A stretch of 64,000 nt of DNA from Lunularia cruciata (taxonomy: Eukaryota > Streptophyta > Marchantiopsida > Lunulariales > Lunulariaceae), in contig OX419755.1 of assembly GCA_948567375.1 (NCBI GenBank), forward strand, positions 67,150,944 to 67,214,943, read 5' to 3'. This document shows positions 43,965 through 54,130 of this stretch, one piece after another (positions within the stretch are counted from its first letter, which is position 1; each line of letters opens with the position of its first letter). The position numbers and the translations under genes were made by a program. The notes below the pieces were generated by a model. The model worked only from the letters and a program-made list of their open reading frames with translations. It had not been told where the DNA came from and did not search any database.

Positions 43965-45410
43965 TGTGGTATGCACTTCAAGATTGAGTATTTCCAAGGA
44001 GTACTCTAGTGAGTAGACCAATCTATCGGCTCTCATTAAAGGAATTGGAGGAGTTGCAAATAGCACTTACGGAGTTATTAGAAAAGGATTTGTTTTCATA
44101 TAACATAGTACATCTCCTTGGAGAGCATGGATACTATTTATTCCAAAGAAGGATAGAGGACTTCATTTTTGTATTGATTATTGTGGGTTCAATAAACAAA
44201 TGGTGAAGAATGCATATCCCTCAAACTGATGACTTGCTTGATCAATTGAGTGAAGTTTAATACGTCTCCAAGTTGGATCTTTGCAATGGCTATTGGCAAA
44301 TCCCTATTGATAGGAAGGATGTGCAAAAGATTACCTTTTGCACAAGGTATGGGCATTTTGAATGGAGAGTTCTACCTTTTGGGTTCACTAATGCTCCAAT
44401 AGTCTTCATAAATCAAATGCATCGGATGGACTATTGGATTGGTACGTGATGATGTTCTTGGATGACATGTTAATCTATAGCAAGATGGAGGTAGAACATG
44501 TAAATCATGTGTGGGAATTCCTAAGGCAACTACGTCACTGGAAGTTTTATTGCATGAAGTATGCTTTTTGGTAGAAGTCACCTTCTTAGATCACAAGATC
44601 TCATCAAAAACAATCAAAATGGTAGAGGAGAAAACCAAGGCCATTACTAATTGGCCTAATACAAAGGATGCCATAGAGGTGTGAGTACTTATTGGATTGG
44701 TAAGTTTTTATTGATAGTTCATCTATTATTATGCACATGTGGCAACATCATTGATTGATCTCTTTGAGAAAAACTCAAGCTTTCAATGAACCACCAAGCA
44801 TGAAGAAGCATTCTAGAAGCTGAAATATATGGTGTCTTCAAGTTCCATTCTTCAACCATATGATCTTCAACTACCTTGTGTAATTGACTTTGATGCTTCT
44901 AACTTTGCCATTGGAGATGTATTATAGTAAAAATCCCCAAATGGGTTACATCCCATTGCCTTTGTGTCTCACCAATTAAACATCACAGAAAAGAGTTACT
45001 TTGCATAAGATAAGGAACAACTAGCAATGGTATATGCCAACAGGGTATGGAGGCATTATTTCTTGGGAAAATAGGTGATTATGCAAACCAATCACAAACC
45101 CTTGTTTCAAATATTACATTTGGAACACATGAATAGTTGACATCATTGATAAGAGGAGCAACTCCAATTTTTTGACATCAAACTTGAGTATAAACTAGGT
45201 TGGTTCCATGTCATCCTTGATGTGTTATCACAATGACATGATTTGAAGTCTCTTTCTCTCATCACTACAACCATTACAATGGTATCAATTGACTTCACAA
45301 AATAAGTTTAGGTCAGCTCTAAGACTACAACAAGCTCCCTTCTTTTAGATGGTACATGGTTGTCTTGCAATATGGAACAAGGAGTACAACACCTTCTCCT
45401 TCAAGGAAGG
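43965..45410 (+). pseudogene. RT, RNase H and integrase N-terminus of family D element
   Basis: RT starts within its N-terminal region (CGMHFKIE, RPIYRLSLKELEEL near 44010). It has KLDLCNGYWQIPI (catalytic Asp) near 44270, WRVLPFGFTNAP near 44365 and MFLDDMLIYSKME at 44452-44490. RNase H blocks include DFDASNFAIG near 44890, and the integrase leader (AIWNKEYNTFSFKEG) ends at 45410 where the inverted D element inserted; its next codons are found at 51909. Confidence 0.82.
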
Positions 45411-46519
45411 TATAAAAGACCCAAGATCAAGAAGAGAAAAAGGAGAATGGAAGATCACATTGGGACACTTGAATGAGGGAAACTCCAAATACCTAGCATG
45501 ATCTTTGGATTTGTTATTTAAAGAGAGCATACAAGGCTCTTGAGAAGCTTCTCAAGAAGCTTCCTTGAGCCTCTTTCTTGGTGTGCAAGCCAAGTTAACC
45601 GAGAAACTTCTCAAGAAGCTTCTTACTAGAAGTCGCTTGCTTGGCATGCAAGCTAAACTAGTTTAAAGCTTCTAGAAGCTACCTATTTGGGATGCAAGCT
45701 AAGCTTGCACTGTGAGCCGGCCTGTCTCTCAATCAGGATGAACCTCTGATGGCTATTATGGTAACGCACCATGGACTAAGAAGGCAAGGAACCCCAACTC
45801 CATCATACTCCTCCAATGCTAACACTCCAAGACTCAAGACATTGCTCACTAGAGAATTCAATGAGAGAGAGATAGTTGCAAATGAAAGGATGATGAGTAC
45901 CTCCTCACTCCTTGTTTATACACTTGTGAAATAGTTACGTACCAAAGTTACTAATTACTATAGTAACTCAAGTTACTAGACCAAAAGTCAAGTAAAGTCA
46001 AAAAGTAGAAAGGAATATCCATTCACATGGGCATATTCTCCTAAGCATGTGGTCTTATCTTGACCCAACCACTAAGTCAAGGATTCCTTCACATGAGCTA
46101 TCCTTGGACTAAAGAAGAATCCAAAACAAAAAGGCTTGCAGGCCCAAGAGTTCTAAACTCTTTCCTCAAAGCCAAACCCCTAGGAATAATACCAAGTCAA
46201 CACACTAAAATCCAAAATAGTGGTGCTCATCTTTTCTACTTCCTCTAAAGTAAAGTCCTCTCTATCTTAGCTATGACTAACTTTAGCTAACCATGACTAA
46301 TATAGAACCATCCTTTATCTCTATATAAATAATATCTCTTAAGTACTTGTAATACCAAGCTAAATATCACAATACCACACACATGCACAAATGGGTGTTA
46401 CAGCACAAAAGGCTCCCAAGAAGCTTCCTAGAAACTTTTAGAATATTCTTTGCTAATTTGGCCTATTTGCTTCTTTGTTAGCCTTAATTAACTTCATTGC
46501 TAATGTCCATATTGTTATA
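45411..46519 (-). repeat. 3' LTR of inverted family D element, split by C solo LTR
   Basis: Outer part 45411-45710 and inner part 46407-46519 match the other D LTRs. GCATGCAAGCTAAACTAG and AGCTTCTAGAAGCT blocks are visible at 45640-45690. Confidence 0.85.
45711..46402 (-). mobile_element. Solo LTR of family C
   Basis: Reads TGTGAGCCGG...GGGTGTTACA on the plus strand, so TGTAACACCC...GGCTCACA on the minus strand. It is flanked by GCAC on both sides (45707-45710 and 46403-46406); a fifth base does not match. It matches the 5' LTR at 16433-17126. Confidence 0.87.
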
Positions 46520-46834
46520 TATTCCCCCACTACTAAATGGTGATGTCCTTGTTGCCATTGAAGCTTCAAAGTCCTAGAGTGCCATTTGTGCATTCTAGAG
46601 ATGAGAGAGAGGTTCCCAAGTGGTATCATGAAGAGGATACCAAAGGACTTTGTACTCTCTATGTTGTCGGTGACCTTGTTGAATGTGGCAACATGCAAGG
46701 ATATGATCACCTTCATATTCCTCATGATCATTGATAGGGATGGGAGGAGGAGGAGGTTGGACGCAAGAGGAAAAAGAAGATGGATTAAAGACAAAAGGTT
46801 TCAACTTAGAAATGTGAAAGGCAAGGTGGATGCG
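46520..46834 (-). pseudogene. Integrase C-terminus with chromodomain (inverted D)
   Basis: The minus strand reads KPFVFNPSSF and then a chromodomain: EEYEGDHILACCHIQQG, EYKVLWYPLHDTTWEPLSHL at about 46595-46735. Chromodomains bind methylated histone H3 and steer chromovirus insertion. Relative to the host copy, two residues are missing after KVLW. The aromatic W of TTWEP is present. The E solo LTR at 46835 separates it from the integrase core. Confidence 0.82.
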
Positions 46835-47415
46835 TGCAACACAAGTAACTAGACATATTATCTGGAGGTGAAAATTGGGTTGGTAACATCTAGAAGGATG
46901 TTGTTTACAATAGGCTAGGAAGATCAGATAGAAGTGTCACTAAAAGAGTATTTCTACTAATATAGAAAAAGCCAAAAATAGCCTAAAAACTTTAAAACTA
47001 ATTTTGGTGGCCTAAATGGATGAATTAGACCTCAAAATGAGAAGATTCCTCCCCTTCCAAGGGAAACCTTGCCTTCTCTCCCCATGAGTTTTCTCATTGA
47101 GAGCTTTCCAATGGTACCTCACCTACATGATTACAAGTTTACTATAGGAATATTCCCTAAAGACTCCCTTTGGACCAACTAGTTAGGACAAGGATTGACA
47201 TGTCACCCATCCAAACAACTAATCCAAGGATGAAGCTCACTGATAGGTCACCAATCCATGTATTTGATCCAAGGGTGGAGCTTTTTTTGAGGAGATCATC
47301 TTTGCTATATAATAAAGAGAAAGTATTCACTTGGGGCATCAGAGTATTGAATGTGAAACTGTGTTTTCTCTCTTGTATCTCTCTTGGAGAGTTCTCTTGT
47401 CCTCAATGTATTACA
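46835..47415 (+). mobile_element. Solo LTR of family E, short form
   Basis: Starts TGCAACACAAGTAACTAG and ends GTATTACA; TSD is ATGCG (46830-46834) and ATGCA (47416-47420), differing by a CG-to-CA transition. It has one copy of the unit that is duplicated in the longer E LTRs, giving 581 bp. A TATA box TATATAATA is at 47306-47314. Confidence 0.9.
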
Positions 47416-47420
47416 ATGCA

Positions 47421-48640
47421 CATATGACAAGGTAAGGCAAGTTGATTAACAAAAGGATAAATGATTTGTGTGACATCAAAAGTTCCTATCCAACCATGAG
47501 CAAGTTTACAGATTTGGGTATGTAGTGGGAGGAGTAGGTAACTAGAAGAGAGCATGACATTATCATCAATTTCAAAGGTGAGATCACGACAATGATGGTC
47601 TACATATTGTTTCTAATGATTTTGGGCAACAAGGAGGTGACATTTGGCTTGTTGGAGGGATTGGGATATGATGGTCAAATAGGTTGACGTATGAGGAACA
47701 TGAGATGGAGGAGGAGTAAGAAGGGAATCTAGAACAAGTGGATCTTGGTCAAAATTGAGGAAGAAAGGAGAGAATTTGGTGCTTGCTTCAATGAAATTAT
47801 TGTATACAACCTTTGCAATTGCAAGACATTCATCCCAATTGGTATGGTGAACAAAGGCACAAAGCCTATCCTCCAAAGTGCAATTTGTACGTTCAATTTG
47901 TGCATCAGTTTAAGGATGATATGCTGTGGACAAAGTAAGCTTGGTGCCAAGTATCTAGAAGAGTGTTTGCAAAAATTTTCTAGTTAATCAAGGATCATGG
48001 TTGGAGATGAGTATACAAAGCATCCCATGATGCTTGAATACATTGACAAAGTAGCTTTATGCCAATGTTGGAGCATCCACGGTATCAAAATTTGGTGCTA
48101 AATGGACTTACTTACTAAGCTTATTCACAAACACCATGATTGTCGTGTGACCTTGCTTGGTCTTGGGAAAAGATGTGATGAGATCCACTCTCATGTTTTT
48201 CCATTGAGCAGATGGAATGGGAAGTGGTTGAAGGAGTCCACTCAATTTTTGGTTGCTGATCTTGTTGCATTAACAACTCTGACATGATCAAAAAACTCCC
48301 AAACATCTTGTGTTATGTTGGGCCACCATCATTGGCGTTGGAAGCTACCCAAGGTCTTGTCTACACCCATGTGACCCTTGATTGGTAAGTCATGGGCTTC
48401 TTGAAAGCGCACAAGTTGGAGATCACCTTTGACTGGAACATAGATCCGGTCTTCATGGAATAGATCAAGCCTTCCTTGTAAGAGGTGTTGTACTCCTTGT
48501 CACATGCTGCAAGATGACCTTGTACCATTTGAAAGAAGGGATCTTGTTGATGAGTTGTCTTTGGACTTTAGAGTCAATTGATATCATCATAATTACCGCA
48601 ATGATGAGAGGAAGAGACTTCAAATTAGGTTGTCATGATA
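47421..48640 (-). pseudogene. Integrase pseudogene of inverted family D element
   Basis: Minus-strand blocks are, in order, DLQLVRFQEAHDLPIKGHMG near 48350-48410 (zinc-domain His pair), the core with ending ECTLEDRLCAFVHHTNWDE, VYNNFIEASTKFSPFFLNF and SLQQAKCHLLVAQNH near 47615-47875. Stops interrupt it, and the E solo LTR cuts it before the chromodomain. The order matches the host D copy at 51909-53240. Confidence 0.78.
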
Positions 48641-49540
48641 GGGCATCAAAGATAACATGGAACCAACCGGTTTATACTCTAATATGATGTCAAACAATTG
48701 TAGATGTTCCTCTCATTGATAATGTTGACTCTTCATGTGTTCCAAGTGTAATGTTGCAAAAATAGTTGGTGATCAGTTTGTATTATCACATGTTTCCTTC
48801 AAAGATAATGCATCCATACCTTGGTGGTATATACCATTTCTATTTGTCCTTGATCTTGAGCAAGTAATTCTTTCTGTAGTGTTTAGTTGGCAAGATACAA
48901 AGGCAATGGGATGTAGTCCATCTAGAAATTCTTACTACAACACAACTCTAATGGCAAAGTTAGAAGCATCAAAATCAACCACATAAGGTAGTTGAGGGTC
49001 ATATAGGTCTTGAAGACACCGTATGTCTTAGCTTCTAGAATGCTTCTTTGTGCTTGGTGGTCCATTGAAAGCTCAAGTTCTTCCCCAAGAGGTCGGTCAA
49101 TGGTGCGGCCACATCTTAGGACTTCTTGTAGGTGATTCCTGTATTTTCCCTCTATCTTGCTATAGAGTAAGATGTCATCCAAGAACACCACCACTTACTA
49201 GTTCAATAGTCCACCCAGCACCCAATGCATCTAATCCATGAAGACTGTTGGAACATTAGTGAGCCCAAAAAGTAGATATCTTTATTCAAAATGCTCATAC
49301 CTTATGCAAAAGGTAGTCTTTTGAGTTTAGGGTTTAGAATGAATAGTATTGGTGCTCCCCAAGGAAATGTACTATGTCATGTGAAATCCTTCTCCAACAA
49401 CTCCATAAGTGTTGTTTGCAACTCCTCCAACTCCTTTGGTGAGAGCTGATAGATTGGTCTACTCACTAAAGTACTCCTTGGCAATAACTCAATCTTGAAG
49501 GGCATACCACAATCAAACGGTAATCCCTTTGGTAGATCAT
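48641..49540 (-). pseudogene. RT and RNase H pseudogene of inverted family D element
   Basis: RT N-terminal CGMPFKIELL and RPIYQLSPKELEEL lie near 49430-49500, followed by MVVFLDDILLYSKIEG at 49145-49194 with the catalytic DD, then RNase H with VVDFDASNFAIR near 48955-48990 and LHPIAFVSCQLN. A gap relative to the family suggests part of the RT palm is lost or unreadable near 49200-49350. Confidence 0.75.
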
Positions 49541-49835
49541 CTAGAAACATGTCCAAAAACTCCTAAACTATTTGATCAACCATTACTTGATGAGGCTTTT
49601 GATCCTCCTTAGATTCTCCTTGTGCAATTGGCTTGATCCACACGGCAAAAAGAAACTTATCTTCCTCCAAAGCTTACTCTATAGCTACTTTGCTGACAAA
49701 CTTCCCATCTAGGGAGTCATATCCCTTCAAAGCTTACTAAATGGTTGCTTTCTTGACAAACTTCTCATCTTGAGACTCATTTCCCTTCAAAGCTTGCTTT
49801 ATGGCTACTTTATTGACAAACTTCCCATCTTAGGA
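49541..49835 (-). other. Protease-RT linker with short triplicated block (inverted D)
   Basis: Three near-identical blocks of about 63 bp containing CTTTGTTGACAAACTTCCCATCT-like text (plus strand) occur at about 49675-49835. They look like a local tandem triplication of the linker coding sequence. No domain. Confidence 0.55.
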
Positions 49836-50273
49836 TTAACTATTCTTAGGTGTCTTACTTAGAGATGCCAAACAACCTAATCTGAAATTCCTACCTTGGT
49901 GTTGTACTTGAATTTTTTGTCGGTTCCAATCAAATTGAACCTTATGACCTTCAAGCCAAGGTAAACCTAGAATGACATCATAATACAAAGGTGCCACTAT
50001 AAACATCATACACTCCAAATACTCCTTCCCAATCTTGAAGGTAAAAAGATGCAAGGTACATAATGTAGAACCCTTTTTACCATCTACCATTATCAATCTA
50101 CTCCCAATTATTGGCTTGATAGGAATACATAATTCCTTTGCTAATTCAATGGACAAGCAGTTTTTTGAACTTCTGAAATCAACCAAAATACTACAACCAT
50201 GATTAGATATTGTACCTTGCGAGGGAAGCAAACTTGCATAGGTCAAGTCTTTAATTCCATTGGAACTAATCAA
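49836..50273 (-). pseudogene. Aspartic protease of inverted family D element
   Basis: A 145-codon open frame with the retropepsin pattern: CSILVDFRSSKNCLSIELAK, KIGKEYLECMMFIVAP and YYDVILGLPWLEGHKVQFDW. The active site reads D-F-R where D-[ST]-G is needed, so it would be inactive although the frame is open. Upstream (50266-50514, overlapping) is the gag tail; between this and RT (49541-49835) lies a Lys-rich, repeat-bearing linker with the block CFEGYDSL-like repeated three times near 49660-49830. Confidence 0.8.
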
Positions 50274-51060
50274 GTTCCCAATAGGCGGCTTGAAATCTCA
50301 TATTTTTATTCCTTTTTTCCTTGATTTTTTTGCTCCACAAACTCCATTTGGGTGACTTTTCAAGGTTTTTCATTCTTGAGCAGGCATTTAGCAATGCAAT
50401 GTCCAATTTGGCAACAATAGAAACAACCACCATTTTGTCATAGGTTTCTCTATATGTAGTGCCAAGTGGTCTTTGTTGAGTGGCATCAATCTCCATTAGT
50501 GTATGTTGTTCCACCCGTGTGTAGTGTATTGGTACATTCTATGGAGGTTAAGACCAAGTTATTGCAACTAAGGAATCAAAGCATTTGGCCAACCACATGG
50601 TTTCTTCCAAGTGTTGTGGCTCTCAAATAGTTACCTCTAATTTGGTTTGTGACTTCAAGCTCCTCACAAATCAATCCAAAGCTTCAACTTCCAGTATATG
50701 TGGAATTTGCATGATGGTGTTTCTAGAATTGCATGAAAAACTTCTTATAGAGCCAACTTGCTTCAACTTTGCCAACCTTATTGCATGCAGCTTGTGTGAC
50801 ATTTAGAGCTTAGAATCAACCAATTATTGCACTCTTGAAATTTTCCCATGTCAAGATTGGTGCAACAATTTTTTGTTCAGCTCATTCCACTCGAAATTAC
50901 CACCATAGCTTTGCTACTCCATCCAATTGATTGGAAGCCTAGAGAATATATTTCTATTCATCTTGAAGGTTGGTAGCTTCAAAACAAATGTTCACAGTCA
51001 AACATAAAGTTCTCTACTACACTTGGGAGATTCTTGCATTTGAAAACCTTGGGTTTTGGA
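50274..51060 (-). pseudogene. gag pseudogene with CCHC knuckle (inverted D)
   Basis: Gag capsid blocks are readable on the minus strand, and a zinc knuckle lies at about 50380-50425: CFYC...GH...AKC, spacing CX2CX4HX4C, in a frame shifted from the 82-codon frame at 50266-50514. EIDATQQRPLG just upstream matches the same block in the host D gag. Confidence 0.72.
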
Positions 51061-51459
51061 AATTGGATTTGGTCTTCTCCTTCTCAAATTGGTAATCTCT
51101 TTATGTGCTCTTGTCGTCGATGATCTTGTTCATCCAAAAATCAAGAAAGGTGTTCAATTTGTTGCTGCATAACAATGATAACCTTGGGCATTTCTACCAT
51201 GGTTACTACTCTATCACACCACCCACAATCTATCTAATTTATTTACACATAGATGCCATACATCCATTGTTCTCCATAAGTTATAACCAAAAGTACCAAG
51301 GGTTCCTCAAACAAGGTGATTGTATTCAAAAATCCTACCCAAATCATGAGATGATGAACTATGTGAAATGATGCCTGGGTAGTACTTGGATGCAAAAATC
51401 CCAATAGTTTGGTCGAAATGGATTTGGTGGTCCATAAATTCCATCCATCTATCCAATGT
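51061..51459 (-). other. Leader of inverted family D element
   Basis: Non-coding leader between the 5' LTR and gag. The first bases after the LTR read TTGGATAGATGGATGGAATT on the minus strand; the TATCAGAG core of the primer site seen in the host copy is missing here. Confidence 0.5.
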
Positions 51460-51903
51460 AAAAGACCCAAGACCAAGGAGAGAAACATGAGAGTGGTAGA
51501 TCACATTGGGACACTTGAATGAGTGAAACTCCAAGTGCTTAGCATGAGCTTTGGCTTTGGTATTTATAAAGAGCATACAAGGCTCTTGAGAAGCTTCTCA
51601 AGAAGCTTCTTTGAATCACTTTCTTGGAGTGCAAGCCAAGTTAACCAAGAAGCTTCTTTCTAGAAGTCGCTTGCTTGGCGTGCAAGCTAAACTAGTTAGA
51701 AGCTTCTAGAAGCTACTTGCTTGGCGTGCAAGCTAAACTAGTTTGAAGCTTCTAGAAGCTACCTAATTGGGGTGCAAGCTAAGCTATCCGGGAAGGTTCA
51801 CAAGCAACCTCCTAGATACTTTTAGAATATTTTATGCTAATTTGGCATATTTTCTACTTTTTTAACCCTAACTAACTTCATTGCTAAACTTCATATTGTT
51901 ATT
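51460..51903 (-). repeat. 5' LTR of inverted family D element
   Basis: Outer end at 51903 (decayed TGTAACAATAT), inner end TGTAAAAGAC at 51460 (plus-strand reading). Between 51600 and 51790 it carries a unit of about 48 bp, GCTTGGCGTGCAAGCTAAAC plus AGAAGCTTCTAGAAGCTAC, repeated three times. Confidence 0.88.
51699..51757. promoter_or_regulatory. Heat-shock-element pair in family D LTR
   Basis: GAAGCTTCTAGAA occurs at 51699-51711 and 51745-51757. Each is three alternating units GAAnnTTCnnGAA, the perfect heat-shock-factor site. A further GAAGCTTC...TTCTAGAA lies at 51650-51667. Confidence 0.65.
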
Positions 51904-51908
51904 AAAGG

Positions 51909-53240
51909 TCTTCTATTCCACAAGGATTGGATATATATTCCAGCCAAGGATGATCTCCAACTTGTGCGCCTTTAAGAAGCCCATGACTTACCAATTACTT
52001 ATCACATGGATGTAGACAAGACCTTGGGTACCCTCCGATGCCAATGGCAATGGCACAAGATGTTTGAGAGTTTGTCCAACTGTGTGAGAGTTGCTAACGT
52101 AACAAGGCTAGAAACCCAAAAATAGAGTGGACAGCTTTGACCACTCCACATTCCCTCTACTTGATGGGAACATGCAAGCTTGGATCTTGTTACATCCGTA
52201 CCTAAGACAAAGCAAGGTCACACAATGATAATGGTGGTTGTGGATAAGCTTAGTAAGCAAATCTATTTGGCACCAACCTTTGATACCATGGATGCTCCAA
52301 CATTGGCAGATGTATACTTTGACATTGTCTTCAAGCATTGTGGGATATCTCATGTACTCATCTCCAACCGTGATCCTTGATTCATTGGGAAATTCTAGCA
52401 AACACTCTTCTAGATACTCAACACCAAGCTTGCTTTGTCCACGGCCTATTGTCCTCAAACTGATGGGAAAATTGAATGTGAAAACCACACCTTGGAGGAT
52501 ATGCTTTGTGCATTCATCAACATCCATCATACCAATTGAGATGAATATCTTGTAGTTGCGGAGTTTTCATACAATAATTCCAAACAAGCAAGCACTAGAT
52601 TCTCTCCTTTTTTTCCTCAATTTGGCCAATATCCACTTGTTTCAAATTTTGTCCTTGCTCTTCCTCCATCTCAGATCCCTCATACTTATACCTTCTTGAA
52701 CACCATATCCCAATCTCTCTAATAAGCCAAATCTCATCTCCTTATTCCTCAAAATTGGTAGAAACAATATGCGGACCACCATCATTATGATCTCACCTTT
52801 CAATTTGGTTATAAGGTCATGCTCTCCTCTAGTAACCTACACCTTCCACTTGATACCCAAGTTTGTGAACTTGCTCTTAATTGGATAGGACTCTTTGATG
52901 TCACTCAAATCATTTCTTGGGTTGCTTATCAACTTGCCTTGCAATGTCCCATACGCATCCACCCTATCTTTCACATTTCCAAGTTGAAACCCTTTGTTCT
53001 AACCCATCTTCTTTTTCCTCTCATGTCCAACCTCCTTCTTCTCCCTTCCCTATCAATGATCAAAAGGAGTATAAAGTTGATCATATCCTTACGTGTTGCC
53101 ACATTCAACAAGGTTGTTGACAACATACGGAGTACAAGGTCCTTTGGAAAAGGTATCCCTTTCATGATGCCCCATGGGAATCTCTTTCTCATCTCCCGAA
53201 TGCACAAACGGCCATCTAGGAGTTTGAAGCTTTAGTGGCA
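51909..53240 (+). pseudogene. Integrase core and chromodomain of host family D element
   Basis: Continues from 45410: LLFHKDWIYIPAKDDLQLVR, then MIMVVVDKLSKQIYLAPTF near 52210-52280, HVLISNRDP (second catalytic Asp now Asn) and CPQTDGKIECENHTLEDML with the catalytic Glu. It runs through NNSKQASTRFSPFFPQFGQ and FHISKLKPFV. The chromodomain at 53067-53230 reads KEYKVDHILTCCHIQQG, EYKVLWKRYPFHDAPWES and LPNAQTAI*EFEA. Stops include TGA and TAG. The chromodomain identifies D as a chromovirus. Confidence 0.87.
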
Positions 53241-53419
53241 ACAAGGACATCACCAACTAATAGTGGGGGAATATGTAACAATATGGAGTTTAGCGATGAA
53301 GTTAGTTAGGGCTAACAAAGTAGCAAATAGGATAAATTAGCCAAGAATATTCTAAAAATATCTAGGAAGCTTCTTGAGAACCTTCTTGATTAGCTTAGCA
53401 TGCACCCTAAGTAGATAGA

Positions 53420-53446
53420 TTCTAGAAGGAAGCTTCTAGAAGCTTC
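53420..53446. promoter_or_regulatory. Four-unit heat-shock element in family D 3' LTR
   Basis: GAAGCTTCTAGAAGCTTC at 53429-53446 is four alternating GAA/TTC units with two-base spacers, preceded by TTCTAGAA at 53420-53427. This is stronger than the classical three-unit site. Confidence 0.65.
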
Positions 53447-54130
53447 CAACTAGCTTAGCTTGCATGCCAAGTAAACAACTTCTAGAAAGGAAACTTCTTG
53501 AGAAGCTTCCCAATTAACTTGGCTTGCACTCCAAGGAAGTGGCTCAAGGAAACTTCTTGAGAAGGCCTTGTATGCTCCCTATAACTACCAAAGCTGAAGT
53601 TCTGCTAGGCATTTTGCATTTCTATAATTTTTTGAGGATAATAGAGAAACAAAAGTTTCACACTCAAACTCTGGTTATTATATAGCCAAAGAGGATCTCC
53701 TCCAAGGAAACTCCACATATGATTAGGTACATGGATAGGTGATGTGTCAACAAGCTCTACCCTTAGATTACTTGTTTGGATGGGTGACATGTTGGTCTTG
53801 GTCCCATTTGGTTTGTCAAGTAGGCTTTGACCAAAAGGAATCTTATAATCAATCTTCTTGTATGAATCTCAAAATCATGTGGGTGAGGTACCATTAGAAA
53901 GCTCTTGGTGAGACAAACTAGGGAGGAGCAAAGGCCAACCTTTTATTTATGGGGGGGATTTGTACATTTTCAAGGCTTAATTCATCCGTTTAGGCCTCTG
54001 AATTGCCCCTAAAGTTTTTAGGCCTATTTTGGTTTCTGCCCTATTAGTAGAAGTGCTCTTTTGGTGATATCTCTACCTGATCTACTTAGTCTATTATGTA
54101 TATCATCCTTCCAAATGTCACCAACCAAAA

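Larger units (their letters stand above)
45411..51903 (-). mobile_element. Second family D chromovirus, inverted, inside the first
   Basis: A full-length element on the minus strand: 5' LTR 51460-51903, gag, zinc knuckle, protease, RT, RNase H, integrase, chromodomain, and 3' LTR 45411-46519. TSD is GAAGG (45406-45410) and AAAGG (51904-51908). Removing it restores the integrase codons of the host element (FKEG then LLFHKDWIYIPA). It carries a C solo LTR and an E solo LTR; without them it is about 5.2 kb. Confidence 0.9.
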
